DNA of 37,953 nucleotides. Source: Hyphomonadaceae bacterium (GTDB lineage: Bacteria > Pseudomonadota > Alphaproteobacteria > Caulobacterales > Hyphomonadaceae). The notes under the pieces are model-generated. The model searched no databases. It worked only from the letters and a program-made list of their open reading frames with translations, and was not told the origin of the DNA. Shown in pieces: positions 1 to 7,137 of this stretch; the first letter of the stretch is position 1, and the number at the start of each line of letters is the position of its first letter. The translations under genes and the position numbers were made by a program. Location: positions 1 through 37,953 of the forward strand of contig JAUYPV010000061.1 in assembly GCA_030697555.1 (NCBI GenBank). Reading direction: 5' to 3'.

Positions 1-263
1 GTGATCCGCCTGGGTCATCGCGGCGAGTATCAGGCCGCTCGGAGGGGGCGGGGATAAGTATTTTCTTGTCCCACATCTCGCGCCCATATCTGGCGTTGAT
101 GTCGTTGGAGTTTTCTCGAAAACGGGCCGAGTTATGCAGCAACAGAATCGGCCGAAGTCCGGCACCCTGATCAGCGGGGGTAGAGGGATTGAAGAGTATT
201 CGCGAGGTTGCGTGTGCGTGGGCGCGTGCGCAACTGAGGGGTAGGCAGACACGAGGACGGGTC
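1..263. other. Left edge, no supported gene
   Basis: I see no gene that can be supported here. Plus-strand frame 1 is open from the window edge to a TAA at 55-57 and could be the last codons of a gene outside the window, but 18 codons carry no recognisable motif. A minus-strand frame is also open through the edge. Just before the first gene, a GAGGACGG stretch at 253-260 can serve as its ribosome binding site. Confidence 0.3.
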
Positions 264-719
264 ATGAAGGCCGATACGCTGATGCTGTATGTGGGGTGGG
301 CGGCGCTGGCGGGGGCCTTGATACCCGTGATGGCGGCGCTGCAGGGGTCGATGGGGCGGTCGTTGCAGAGCCCGTTTCATGCCGCGCTGATCGGCGTGGG
401 GATTGCGTTCGTGACGGTGGGCGTCGTGTTCGCGGTGTTCCGGCCGGCGATGCCTTCGGGCGAGCTGTTTGCTGCTGTGCCGAAGCTGGCGTGGTTCGCG
501 GGGCTGGCGATGGCGTTCTATGCGCTGACCGTGACGTTCCTGACGCCGAAGTTCGGCGTAGGGAATGTGGTGATGTGCGTGGTGGTGGCTCAACTTGTCA
601 TGTCGTCGATCATTGACCAGTTCGGCCTGTTCGGCGCGCCGGTCTACCAGGTCGACATCAAGCGCGCGGCGGGGCTCGCGTTGCTGGCGGGCGGGGCGGC
701 GCTGGTCGCGGTGAAGTAG
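264..719 (+). CDS. YdcZ-like (DUF606) small membrane transporter
   Basis: A 151-residue, almost wholly hydrophobic protein with about five membrane segments. It resembles the YdcZ/DUF606 branch of the drug/metabolite transporter superfamily. The N-terminal pattern of Gly-Ala-Leu-Ile-Pro-Val followed by Gln-Gly-Ser-Met-Gly-Arg and Ser-Pro-Phe-His-Ala-Ala matches the first half of that fold, and the length is usual for the family. The ATG at 264 is chosen over the upstream in-frame ATG at 189 because it has a purine-rich site at 253-260 and because the upstream extension is charged and unlike the family. No substrate can be inferred. Its stop codon lies inside a palindromic repeat shared with the converging methyltransferase gene. 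Family call moderately sure. Confidence 0.7.
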   Translation: MKADTLMLYVGWAALAGALIPVMAALQGSMGRSLQSPFHAALIGVGIAFVTVGVVFAVFRPAMPSGELFAAVPKLAWFAGLAMAFYALTVTFLTPKFGVGNVVMCVVVAQLVMSSIIDQFGLFGAPVYQVDIKRAAGLALLAGGAALVAVK

Positions 720-801
720 GGTGCATGAAGGCGAAGCCGCAATGCACCATCGCGCCACGTCCACGAAAGAGGTGCATTCCCGCTTCGCTTCATGCACCCT
801 A
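717..801. repeat. Palindromic repeat holding both convergent stop codons
   Basis: An imperfect inverted repeat with arms of about 32 bases (717-748 and 771-801). Both arms begin TAGGGTGCATGAAG when read inward and end in AATGCACC. The TAG at the outer end of each arm is the stop codon of the flanking gene: 717-719 for the plus-strand gene and 801-799 for the minus-strand methyltransferase. Each arm carries GCGAAGC (731-737, and its complement at 782-788). It could act as a bidirectional terminator or RNA-stabilising hairpin, though no T-tract follows. Confidence 0.75.
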
Positions 802-1518
802 CGGGTTGGTGGTGTTCTTGCGGGCGATGATCCAGGCGCCGTGATGGTGGCCGTGGTCGGTGTGGCGCAGGACGAGGCGGTGGAAGCCGTGCGCCGTGAA
901 GCAGCGCATCACGTCGCTGAAATTGTAGTCGTGCATCTGGATCAGCGGATCTACCGGCCAGCCTTTCTGGCGGTGGACGCGCAGATTGCGCCAGTGGCGA
1001 AAGCGAGCGAGCAGGTTGCGCTTGGGCAGGCCTTCGCGCCAGCCGGTGATCTGCACGCTGGCGAAGGCGCCGGGGGCGGCGCGGTCGAGGCACTGGCCGA
1101 GCAGGGTGATGCCTTCGGCCGGAGGAATATGCTGGAAGACGATGTAGGAATTGATCCACGCGAACGGGCCAGGCGGAATCTGCGTGGTCAGCGTGAGGTT
1201 CGGCGGTGCGCCTTCCTTCGCCACGCGAACCATCGATTCCGAGATGTCGTAGCCGGTGACCTTCGGCATCGCCCTGGCGATGGCGTAGCTGAGCCGGCCG
1301 ACGCCGCAGCCTATGTCGAGCGCTTCGCCGGTCGTGGGACGGGCGCCTAGGTCAGCGTCGAACCAGGAGAGGACGGCGGCGATGTCGGCCTCGCCCGTGG
1401 CGTAGAAGCGGCGGCGGGCGTCGCCGTCGATCTTCGTGGCGCGGAATTCATCCGATACGATGACGCCGAAGAAGGGATCGCGCGAGGCGATGATCTCCCA
1501 GTCGTGCGGCTTGGTCAT
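799..1518 (-). CDS. Class I SAM-dependent methyltransferase
   Basis: A 239-residue cytosolic protein with a Rossmann-fold methyltransferase core. Motif I, ALDIGCGVG, is at residues 66-74, and the acidic post-I loop GYDIS is near 89-93. The next stretch (QIPPGPFAWINSYIVFQHIP) corresponds to motifs II/III of the Methyltransf_11/25 type. The N-terminal 60 residues and the His-rich C-terminus (HTDHGHHHG) are outside the core. The substrate is unknown. It is the last gene of a minus-strand operon with an SDR and two SnoaL-like proteins; the gap to the preceding gene is 6 bp. The ATG at 1518 has only a weak Shine-Dalgarno sequence, consistent with translation from a shared message. Confidence 0.85.
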   Translation of the reverse strand: MTKPHDWEIIASRDPFFGVIVSDEFRATKIDGDARRRFYATGEADIAAVLSWFDADLGARPTTGEALDIGCGVGRLSYAIARAMPKVTGYDISESMVRVAKEGAPPNLTLTTQIPPGPFAWINSYIVFQHIPPAEGITLLGQCLDRAAPGAFASVQITGWREGLPKRNLLARFRHWRNLRVHRQKGWPVDPLIQMHDYNFSDVMRCFTAHGFHRLVLRHTDHGHHHGAWIIARKNTTNP

Positions 1519-1524
1519 CTGGGC

Positions 1525-1887
1525 CTAGCCGCGCATCTGTGCGGGGTCGTAGTAGAAGCGCTCGGCGGCGATGCGGTCGCCGCGCCAGGTCTGCACAGCG
1601 ATTTCGTCGAGGACACGCCTGGGCTCGCCGGGGCCCATCTCGAACGTCCAGCTTATGAAGACGTTGTCGCCGTCGATGGCGAAGCGATGACATTTGCTGG
1701 CCGGAGCGCCGCCCATACGCTGGAGCGCGGCGGCCTCGCCGGCGAGGAGCGCGTCGATGCCTTCGCGTTTCTGGCCGAGGTTTTCCTGCATGGTCGCGTC
1801 GGCGTGGTAGAAATCGCGAATGGCGCCCAGATGATCGAGCGCCTCGACGCGGGCGATGAAGGCTTTGACGCGATCGGGGCTCGGCAT
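1525..1887 (-). CDS. SnoaL-like / NTF2-fold protein, copy 1
   Basis: A 120-residue protein of the NTF2-like fold, closest in look to SnoaL-like or limonene-epoxide-hydrolase-like proteins. Visible features are an N-terminal helix with FIARVEALD, then DFYHADATMQEN (the usual tyrosine/aspartate-lined entry to the cavity), the central strand VFISWTFEM, and the C-terminal WRGDRIAAERFYYDP. The length is standard for a one-domain member. It is about half identical by eye to its upstream neighbour at 1906-2268, with the same start (MP-P-RV) and the same ending (FYYDPAQ), so the two are tandem duplicates. A GGAGA motif precedes the ATG at 1887. The reaction is not known; small-molecule hydrolase, isomerase or binding roles are all possible. 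Confidence 0.82.
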   Translation of the reverse strand: MPSPDRVKAFIARVEALDHLGAIRDFYHADATMQENLGQKREGIDALLAGEAAALQRMGGAPASKCHRFAIDGDNVFISWTFEMGPGEPRRVLDEIAVQTWRGDRIAAERFYYDPAQMRG

Positions 1888-1905
1888 GACTGTCTCCGGG
1901 TCAGA

Positions 1906-2268
1906 TCATCTTACCTGGGCTGGGTCGTAGTAGAATTGTTCGCGCTCGATGCGGTCGTCGCGCCAGTGCTGGACGGCGATTTCATCGACCGGCCTGAACG
2001 AGCCGTCCTTCTGGCGGACCTCGAAGATCCAGTTGATGAAGACGAGGTCGCCATTGATGGCGAAGCGCTCGACCTTGCGCACTGGCATGCCGCCGAAGCG
2101 GACGAGCACATCCATCTCGTGGGCGATGAGGGCGTCGCGGCCCTTGCGCGGCTCGCCCTGGTTTTCCTGCATGCTCGCGTCTTCGTGATAGAAATGCATG
2201 ATCGCGCCAACATAGTCCATTGCCTCGACGCGGGAGATGAAGTCGCGGACGCGTTCGGGCGTTGGCAT
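1906..2268 (-). CDS. SnoaL-like / NTF2-fold protein, copy 2
   Basis: A 120-residue paralogue of the downstream gene at 1525-1887, 18 bp away. It shares the landmarks FISRVEAMDYVGAI, HFYHEDASMQENQG, VFINWIFEV and the ending EQFYYDPAQ. The conserved Tyr-His-x-Asp and Met-Gln-Glu-Asn motifs line the cavity in NTF2-fold enzymes, so both copies may keep a ligand site. The strand after FEV is longer (RQKDGSFRP against GPGEPR), which would change the cavity mouth. It lies 8 bp downstream of the SDR gene, so an operon is likely. Two unlike copies could form a heterodimer or act on related substrates; this is inference. Confidence 0.82.
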   Translation of the reverse strand: MPTPERVRDFISRVEAMDYVGAIMHFYHEDASMQENQGEPRKGRDALIAHEMDVLVRFGGMPVRKVERFAINGDLVFINWIFEVRQKDGSFRPVDEIAVQHWRDDRIEREQFYYDPAQVR

Positions 2269-2276
2269 TTGCTCGA

Positions 2277-3068
2277 CTAACCTCTGGGCTTCGGCGGGAT
2301 GATCGGAAGCGAGGAGGAGAGGCCGCCGTCAACCGGCAGCACCTGGCCGTTGACGTACGAGGCGTCGTCGCTGGCGAGGAAGAGGGCGACTTTCGCGATC
2401 TCTTCTGGCCTTCCGGCGCGGCGCATGGCGTTGAGCTGGCCGATGCGGTCGTCGGTGCCTTTCTCGCGGGCGCGGTCGAAGATCTGCTTGGTCATGCCGG
2501 TTTCGATGAGGCCGGGGCAGATGCCGTTCACGCGGATGCCGGTGCCGGCGAGGTTGTTGGCGGCGAGCGAGACCAGCGAGATAACGCCGGCTTTCGAGGC
2601 GGAATAGGCGGGGCTGCCCGCGCCGTTGCGTAGGCCCGCGACGCTGGCGGTGCAGACGATGGCGCCGCCCCCGGCCTTGATCATGTGCGGCGCACCGATC
2701 TGAATCGCAAGCATCGGGCCGATGAGGTTGACCTGGAGGATCTGCTTCCACTGGTCCTCGGTCTGTTCAAAGATGTTGGGCGTGCCGCCGGAGATGCCGG
2801 CGTTGGCGTAGATGACGTCGATCTTGCCGTTGGTTTTCATCGCGAGGTCGATGAGCTTCTTCACGTCGGCGGAATTGCCCGCATCCATTTCAAGGGCGAT
2901 CGCCTTGCCGCCGCTCTTTGCAATGGCGGCTACGGTGTCGTTGACCGTCGAGGCTTTGTCGGCGGCGATGACGCTGGCGCCTTCGGCGGCAAACAGCGTG
3001 GCCGATGCGCGGCCGATGCCGGAGGCGGCGCCGGTGACGATGACGGATTTGCCGGTGAAGCGGGCCAT
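2277..3068 (-). CDS. Short-chain dehydrogenase/reductase (classical SDR)
   Basis: A 263-residue classical SDR that would oxidise or reduce an alcohol or ketone with NAD(P). The nucleotide-binding TGAASGIG is at residues 12-19, the NAG motif is at 89-91, Asn114 sits in the catalytic tetrad position, and Ser142, Tyr155 and Lys159 form the active site (SASK context). An Asp at residue 37, near the end of the second strand (AADKAS), suggests NAD preference. The C-terminus has the usual PVDGG. The ATG at 3068 is chosen because it begins MARFTGKSVIVTG; the longer frame from 3122 adds residues outside the fold. It is the first gene of the operon with the SnoaL-like proteins and methyltransferase, divergent from the DUF885 genes across a 159-bp spacer. 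Confidence 0.9.
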   Translation of the reverse strand: MARFTGKSVIVTGAASGIGRASATLFAAEGASVIAADKASTVNDTVAAIAKSGGKAIALEMDAGNSADVKKLIDLAMKTNGKIDVIYANAGISGGTPNIFEQTEDQWKQILQVNLIGPMLAIQIGAPHMIKAGGGAIVCTASVAGLRNGAGSPAYSASKAGVISLVSLAANNLAGTGIRVNGICPGLIETGMTKQIFDRAREKGTDDRIGQLNAMRRAGRPEEIAKVALFLASDDASYVNGQVLPVDGGLSSSLPIIPPKPRG

Positions 3069-3227
3069 GGCTTGAAGTCCTCGAGTTTTATGTTCGGGCT
3101 CAACAGGAATTGTTCGCCTCATCTCTAAGCGTGGCGCGATGGTTGGGAAAGGGCACTGGCGTTTCGAGGCACGCCTGCGCTATATCGGGCGCGGGTAGGG
3201 GCAAGGGATTCCAGTCGGGAGCCGTGT

Positions 3228-5063
3228 ATGAGGGCGATCTTTGGCGTTGGCATGATGCTGGCGGTGCTGGCGGCGTGCACGGGCGAGGCCAAGGGGCCGA
3301 CGCCGGAAGTCATCGCGAAAACCAGCGCAGAACTCACGGCCTACCTCGACGCGGAGTACGAGGAAGAGCTGCTGATGAACCCGGAGGAGATGACCTCGCA
3401 GGGACGCAAGGACAAATACGGCGAGCTGGACGACCGCAGCGAGGCGGGGCTCGACAAGGAACTGGAGTGGCGCAAGCAGTCGGTCGCCGACATGAAGGCG
3501 AAGTTCGACCCGGCGAACCTCAATGAAGACGCCAAGGTGTCCTACGACATCTGGTCGCTGGAGCTGGAGCGGGCGGAGAAGTCGACGCAGTACCGCCGTC
3601 ATCGCTACATCTTCGGACGCAATGGGGCGCACACGGGCCTGCCCAACTTCCTGATCAACTTCCATCGTGTCGACGAGAAGGCAGACATGGAGGCGTATGT
3701 GTCGCGTGTCGCGGCGGTGGGCACGGCGATCGACCAGTTGCTCGAGCGGGCGAAGCTCGCAGCGGCGGATGGCATCCGCATGCCGGCGTTCGCTTACGAC
3801 CAGACGACGTCGGAAGTGAAGCGTGTGACCGCGGGCTTCCCGTTCGACACCAATGTCAGGAAGCCCAGCGCGCTGTTCGAGGATGCCAGCAAGAAGATCG
3901 ATGCGCTGGTCACTGCGAGCAAGGCGACGCCGGAGGAAGCCAACCAGCTGAAGCTGGACGTCGCCAAGGCGATGAAGGAGCAGATGAAGCCGGCCTATGA
4001 CCGGCTGGCTGCCTGGGTCGCCGAAGACAAGAAGAATGTGGACGCCGAACCGAAGGGCGTGAGCGCGCTGCCGGACGGGACGAACTACTACAACACCGCG
4101 CTGTTCCTGCAGACCACCACCACGATGACGGCGGACGAGATCCACGAGCTTGGTCTCAGCGAAGTCGCACGTATCCGTGGCGAGATGGAGAAGGTGAAGG
4201 AAGAGGCGGGCTTCAAGGGCACGCTGGAAGAGTTCTTCGTCTTCATGCGCACGGACAAGCGCTTCTACCTGCCCAACAACGACGCGGGCGCGCAGGAATA
4301 CATCAAGCTGGCCGACGGATATCTGACCGGCATGAAGGCGAAGCTGCCGGAATATTTCGGTATCCTGCCGAAGGCTGACCTGGAAGTGCGCCGCGTCGAA
4401 GCTTTCCGGGAAGAGCCGGGTGGCGCGCAGCACTATAATTCGGGCACGCCGGATGGGTCGCGGCCGGGGGTGTTCTACGCGCACCTGTCCGACATGAACG
4501 CGATGCCGACCTACCAGCTCGAGAACATCGCCTACCATGAGGGCCTGCCGGGCCATCACATGCAGATCTCGATCGCGCAGGAGCTGACCGGCGTGCCGAA
4601 ATTCCGCACCCAGTATGGCTACACGGCCTATTCCGAAGGCTGGGGTCTTTATTCGGAAGCGCTGGCGAAGGAGATGGGGTTCGACGTCGATCCCTATAAC
4701 AATTTCGGCAGGCTTTCCGGCGAGATCTGGCGCGCCATCCGACTGGTGGTCGATACCGGCATCCATTCGAAAGGGTGGAGCGAGGCGAAGGCCGTGGAAT
4801 ATTTCATGGCCAACTCCGCGCAGCCGGAAGCGGCGATCCGTTCGGAGATCAAGCGCTACATCACCACGCCGGGGCAGGCGACCTGCTACAAGATCGGCAT
4901 GATCCGCATCCAGAAGCTGCGCGACGAAGCGCGGGCGGCGCTGGGCGACAAGTTCGACTATCGCACCTTCCACGACACCGTGCTGGGCGGCGGCTCGCTG
5001 CCGATCCCGGTGCTGGAGGCGAAGGTGCATCGCTGGATCGATGCGCAGAAATTGGCGAATTGA
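3228..5063 (+). CDS. DUF885 lipoprotein, putative metallopeptidase (copy 1 of 3)
   Basis: A 611-residue envelope protein. The signal peptide ends in the lipobox VLAAC, so the mature protein is probably lipid-anchored. The rest is a single DUF885 domain. Its hallmark is YHEGLPGHHMQ, with His437, Glu438 and the His443-His444 pair. Members of this family are treated as zinc peptidase-like and structurally related to M2/M3-type enzymes; activity here is inferred. Other conserved landmarks are NFLINFHRVD, AFREEPGGAQHY, YSEGWGLYSEALAKEMG and the C-terminal CYKIGMIRIQ. The ATG at 3228 gives a clean signal peptide. It is followed by a palindromic element and two paralogues of almost equal length. Confidence 0.9.
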   Translation: MRAIFGVGMMLAVLAACTGEAKGPTPEVIAKTSAELTAYLDAEYEEELLMNPEEMTSQGRKDKYGELDDRSEAGLDKELEWRKQSVADMKAKFDPANLNEDAKVSYDIWSLELERAEKSTQYRRHRYIFGRNGAHTGLPNFLINFHRVDEKADMEAYVSRVAAVGTAIDQLLERAKLAAADGIRMPAFAYDQTTSEVKRVTAGFPFDTNVRKPSALFEDASKKIDALVTASKATPEEANQLKLDVAKAMKEQMKPAYDRLAAWVAEDKKNVDAEPKGVSALPDGTNYYNTALFLQTTTTMTADEIHELGLSEVARIRGEMEKVKEEAGFKGTLEEFFVFMRTDKRFYLPNNDAGAQEYIKLADGYLTGMKAKLPEYFGILPKADLEVRRVEAFREEPGGAQHYNSGTPDGSRPGVFYAHLSDMNAMPTYQLENIAYHEGLPGHHMQISIAQELTGVPKFRTQYGYTAYSEGWGLYSEALAKEMGFDVDPYNNFGRLSGEIWRAIRLVVDTGIHSKGWSEAKAVEYFMANSAQPEAAIRSEIKRYITTPGQATCYKIGMIRIQKLRDEARAALGDKFDYRTFHDTVLGGGSLPIPVLEAKVHRWIDAQKLAN

Positions 5064-5167
5064 GGAGCGCCGGGGTGAGATGCGACAGCATCGAACGCCC
5101 GGCACGCGGGCGAAAGCCCGCATCGGTCAACGTGGAGAGGTCTTGCCGGGCAGGCGCCCGGCGCTCC
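5064..5167. repeat. Mosaic palindromic element after DUF885 copy 1
   Basis: It starts directly after the stop codon with GGAGCGCCGGG (5065-5075) and ends with the intact right arm at 5144-5167, which is identical to the right arm of the element after copy 2. The left arm is broken by two small hairpins: GATGC/GCATC (5079-5092, loop GACA) and GCGGGC/GCCCGC (5106-5121, loop GAAA). After it comes a leader containing GGTCAGGAG that serves as ribosome binding site for the next gene. Confidence 0.7.
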
Positions 5168-5191
5168 CCAAGGTTAGGTCAGGAGCTTAGG

Positions 5192-7024
5192 ATGCGTCTG
5201 TTTCTTGTCGCCGGCGTTGCTGCGGCGTTTCTGATCTCTGCTTGCGAGCCGGCCAAGCCGGCGGCGCCCACGGCGGAGGCTATCGCGGCGGAGAGCAAGA
5301 AGCTCACCGACTATCTCAATGCCGAGTTCGAGGAAGAACTGGCGATGAGCCCGATGTCGCTGACGCAACTTGGGCGGAAAGAGCAGTACGACAAGCTCGA
5401 TGATTTCTCAGAAGCGGATGTCCAGAAGCAGCTTGAATGGCGCAAGCAGTCCGTCGCCGACATGAAGGCGCAGCTGAATCCCGCGGCGCTGAACGACGAT
5501 GCGCAGACGTCGTGGGATATCTGGGATCTTGAGCTGCAGCGGTCCGAAGCGCGTGCGAAGTGGCTGCGCCACGCCTATGTGTTCGGCTATGGCGGGCCGC
5601 ACACGGATATTCCGAACTTCCTGATCACCTATCACAAGGTAGACGAAGCCAAGGACATGGACGCTTACATCGCGCGCCTTGGCGAGCTGGGACGGGCGAT
5701 GGATCAGTTGACCGAGCGGGCGAAGCTGGCTGCGGCCGACGGGATCCGTACGCCGAAATTCGGCTATGAGCGCACGGCCACGGAAGCCGAGGGCATGATC
5801 ACCGGCGCGCCGTTCGGCAAGGGTCCGGATTCGCCACTGTGGGCGGACGTGAAGGAGAAGATCGGCGCGCTACTGGCGGACGACAGGGCCAACAGCGAGC
5901 AGGCTGTTACGTGGGAAGCGGCGGCCAAGGCCGCGCTGACCGACAAGGTGAAGCCATCCTACGAGCGGCTGATCGCGTGGTTGAAGGAAGACATGGGACA
6001 AGCGCCTTCGGGCAAGGTGGGCGCGCTGACGCTGCCCAACGGGGCCGACTGGTACAATGTATCGCTGGAGCTGCAGACCACGACCAAGATGACCGCTGAC
6101 GATATCCATGAGCTTGGCCTCAAGGAGGTCGCGCGCATCCAGGCGGAGATGGACAAGATCCGCGTGTCGACCGGGTTCAAGGGCGACGCCAAGGCGTTCT
6201 TCGAGTTCATGCGCACGGACAAGCAGTTCTACCTGCCGAACACGGATGCGGGCCGCGCCGAGTACATAAGACAAGCCGAGGGCTATCTCACCGCGATGCA
6301 AGCCAAGCTGCCGGAGTATTTCGGACGGTTGCCGAAGGCGTCGCTAGTCGTGAAACGCGTCGAGGCCTTCCGCGAGGCGCCCGGCGGTGCGGCGCACTAT
6401 TTCCGTCCGACGCCGGACGGCAAGCAGCCGGGCATCTTCTATGCGCACCTGGTGGACATGAGCGCGGTGTCCGTGTGGGCGCTGGAGAGCCTCGCCTATC
6501 ACGAGGGCGTGCCGGGCCATCACATGCAGATCGCCATCCAGAACGAGCTAACGGATATCCCGCTGTTCCGTACCCAATATGGCTACGGCTCGTACATCGA
6601 AGGGTGGGGCCTCTATGCCGAGGACCTCGGCAAGGAGATGGGCTTCTTCACCGACCCCTACAATGATTTCGGCCGGCTCTCGTCCGAGCTGTGGCGTGCG
6701 GTGCGGCTGGTGGTCGACACCGGGCTGCATGCGAAGGGCTGGACGGAAGAGGAAGCAGTCGCCTGGGCGCTCGCCAACTCACCGCGGCCGGAATCTTCGG
6801 TGCGCTCGGAAGTGCGGCGCTTCCTGATGTGGCCGGGGCAGGCGACGACCTACAAGATCGGGATGCTGAAGATCCAGTCGCTGCGCGACCAGGCGAAGGC
6901 GGAACTCGGCGACAAGTTCGACTGGAAGAGCTTCCACGACACGGTGATTGGCGGCGGGTCCATGCCGCTGCCTGTGCTGGAGAAGCGCATTGGGGCGTGG
7001 ATCAGGACACAGAAGGCCGGTTAG
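5192..7024 (+). CDS. DUF885 lipoprotein, putative metallopeptidase (copy 2 of 3)
   Basis: A 610-residue paralogue of the gene upstream. The ATG at 5192 is preceded by CAGGAG and starts MRLFLVAGVAAAFLISAC, a lipoprotein signal with lipobox ISAC. The same frame is open far upstream, to 4775, but that stretch overlaps copy 1 and is not coding. The motif YHEGVPGHHMQ keeps His437, Glu438 and the His443-His444 pair at exactly the copy 1 numbering. EAFREAPGGAAHYFRPTPDG and YIEGWGLYAEDLGKEMG replace the copy 1 equivalents, so pocket residues near the site differ. All recognised catalytic positions are kept, so it is not a decayed copy. Confidence 0.9.
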   Translation: MRLFLVAGVAAAFLISACEPAKPAAPTAEAIAAESKKLTDYLNAEFEEELAMSPMSLTQLGRKEQYDKLDDFSEADVQKQLEWRKQSVADMKAQLNPAALNDDAQTSWDIWDLELQRSEARAKWLRHAYVFGYGGPHTDIPNFLITYHKVDEAKDMDAYIARLGELGRAMDQLTERAKLAAADGIRTPKFGYERTATEAEGMITGAPFGKGPDSPLWADVKEKIGALLADDRANSEQAVTWEAAAKAALTDKVKPSYERLIAWLKEDMGQAPSGKVGALTLPNGADWYNVSLELQTTTKMTADDIHELGLKEVARIQAEMDKIRVSTGFKGDAKAFFEFMRTDKQFYLPNTDAGRAEYIRQAEGYLTAMQAKLPEYFGRLPKASLVVKRVEAFREAPGGAAHYFRPTPDGKQPGIFYAHLVDMSAVSVWALESLAYHEGVPGHHMQIAIQNELTDIPLFRTQYGYGSYIEGWGLYAEDLGKEMGFFTDPYNDFGRLSSELWRAVRLVVDTGLHAKGWTEEEAVAWALANSPRPESSVRSEVRRFLMWPGQATTYKIGMLKIQSLRDQAKAELGDKFDWKSFHDTVIGGGSMPLPVLEKRIGAWIRTQKAG

Positions 7025-7025
7025 A

Positions 7026-7112
7026 GGAGCGCCGGGCGCCTGCCCGGCAGGCGGAGCGAAGCTCCGCATTCTGTTCGTTGAGAGGTTCTGCCGGGCAGGC
7101 GCCCGGCGCTCC
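7026..7112. repeat. Perfect 24-bp inverted repeat after DUF885 copy 2
   Basis: The arms at 7026-7049 and 7089-7112 are perfectly complementary over 24 bases; the right arm begins TGCCGGGCAGGCGCCCGG. Between them is an inner perfect hairpin, GCGGAGC/GCTCCGC (7051-7067, loop GAA). It begins two bases after the stop codon. The right arm matches the one at 5144-5167. The following leader (GAGGCTAGGTCAGGAG) closely matches the leader of copy 2. Confidence 0.85.
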
Positions 7113-7137
7113 ACGAGGCTAGGTCAGGAGTTTTCTC

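Noticed and set aside
171-797. 208-codon minus-strand frame at the left end
   Set aside because: Arg/His/Pro-rich shadow opposite the YdcZ-like gene and running through the palindrome; no ribosome site.
1504-2280. 258-codon plus-strand frame
   Set aside because: Antisense to the two SnoaL-like genes; its internal similarity merely mirrors the tandem duplication on the other strand.
3180-5123. 647-codon open frame on the minus strand
   Set aside because: It is the antisense shadow of the first DUF885 gene; the translation is His/Arg/Leu-rich with no domain, while the plus strand codes for a clear family member.
4775-5191. Long 5' extension of DUF885 copy 2
   Set aside because: It overlaps copy 1 in another frame and the palindromic spacer; the lipoprotein signal and ribosome site fix the start at 5192.
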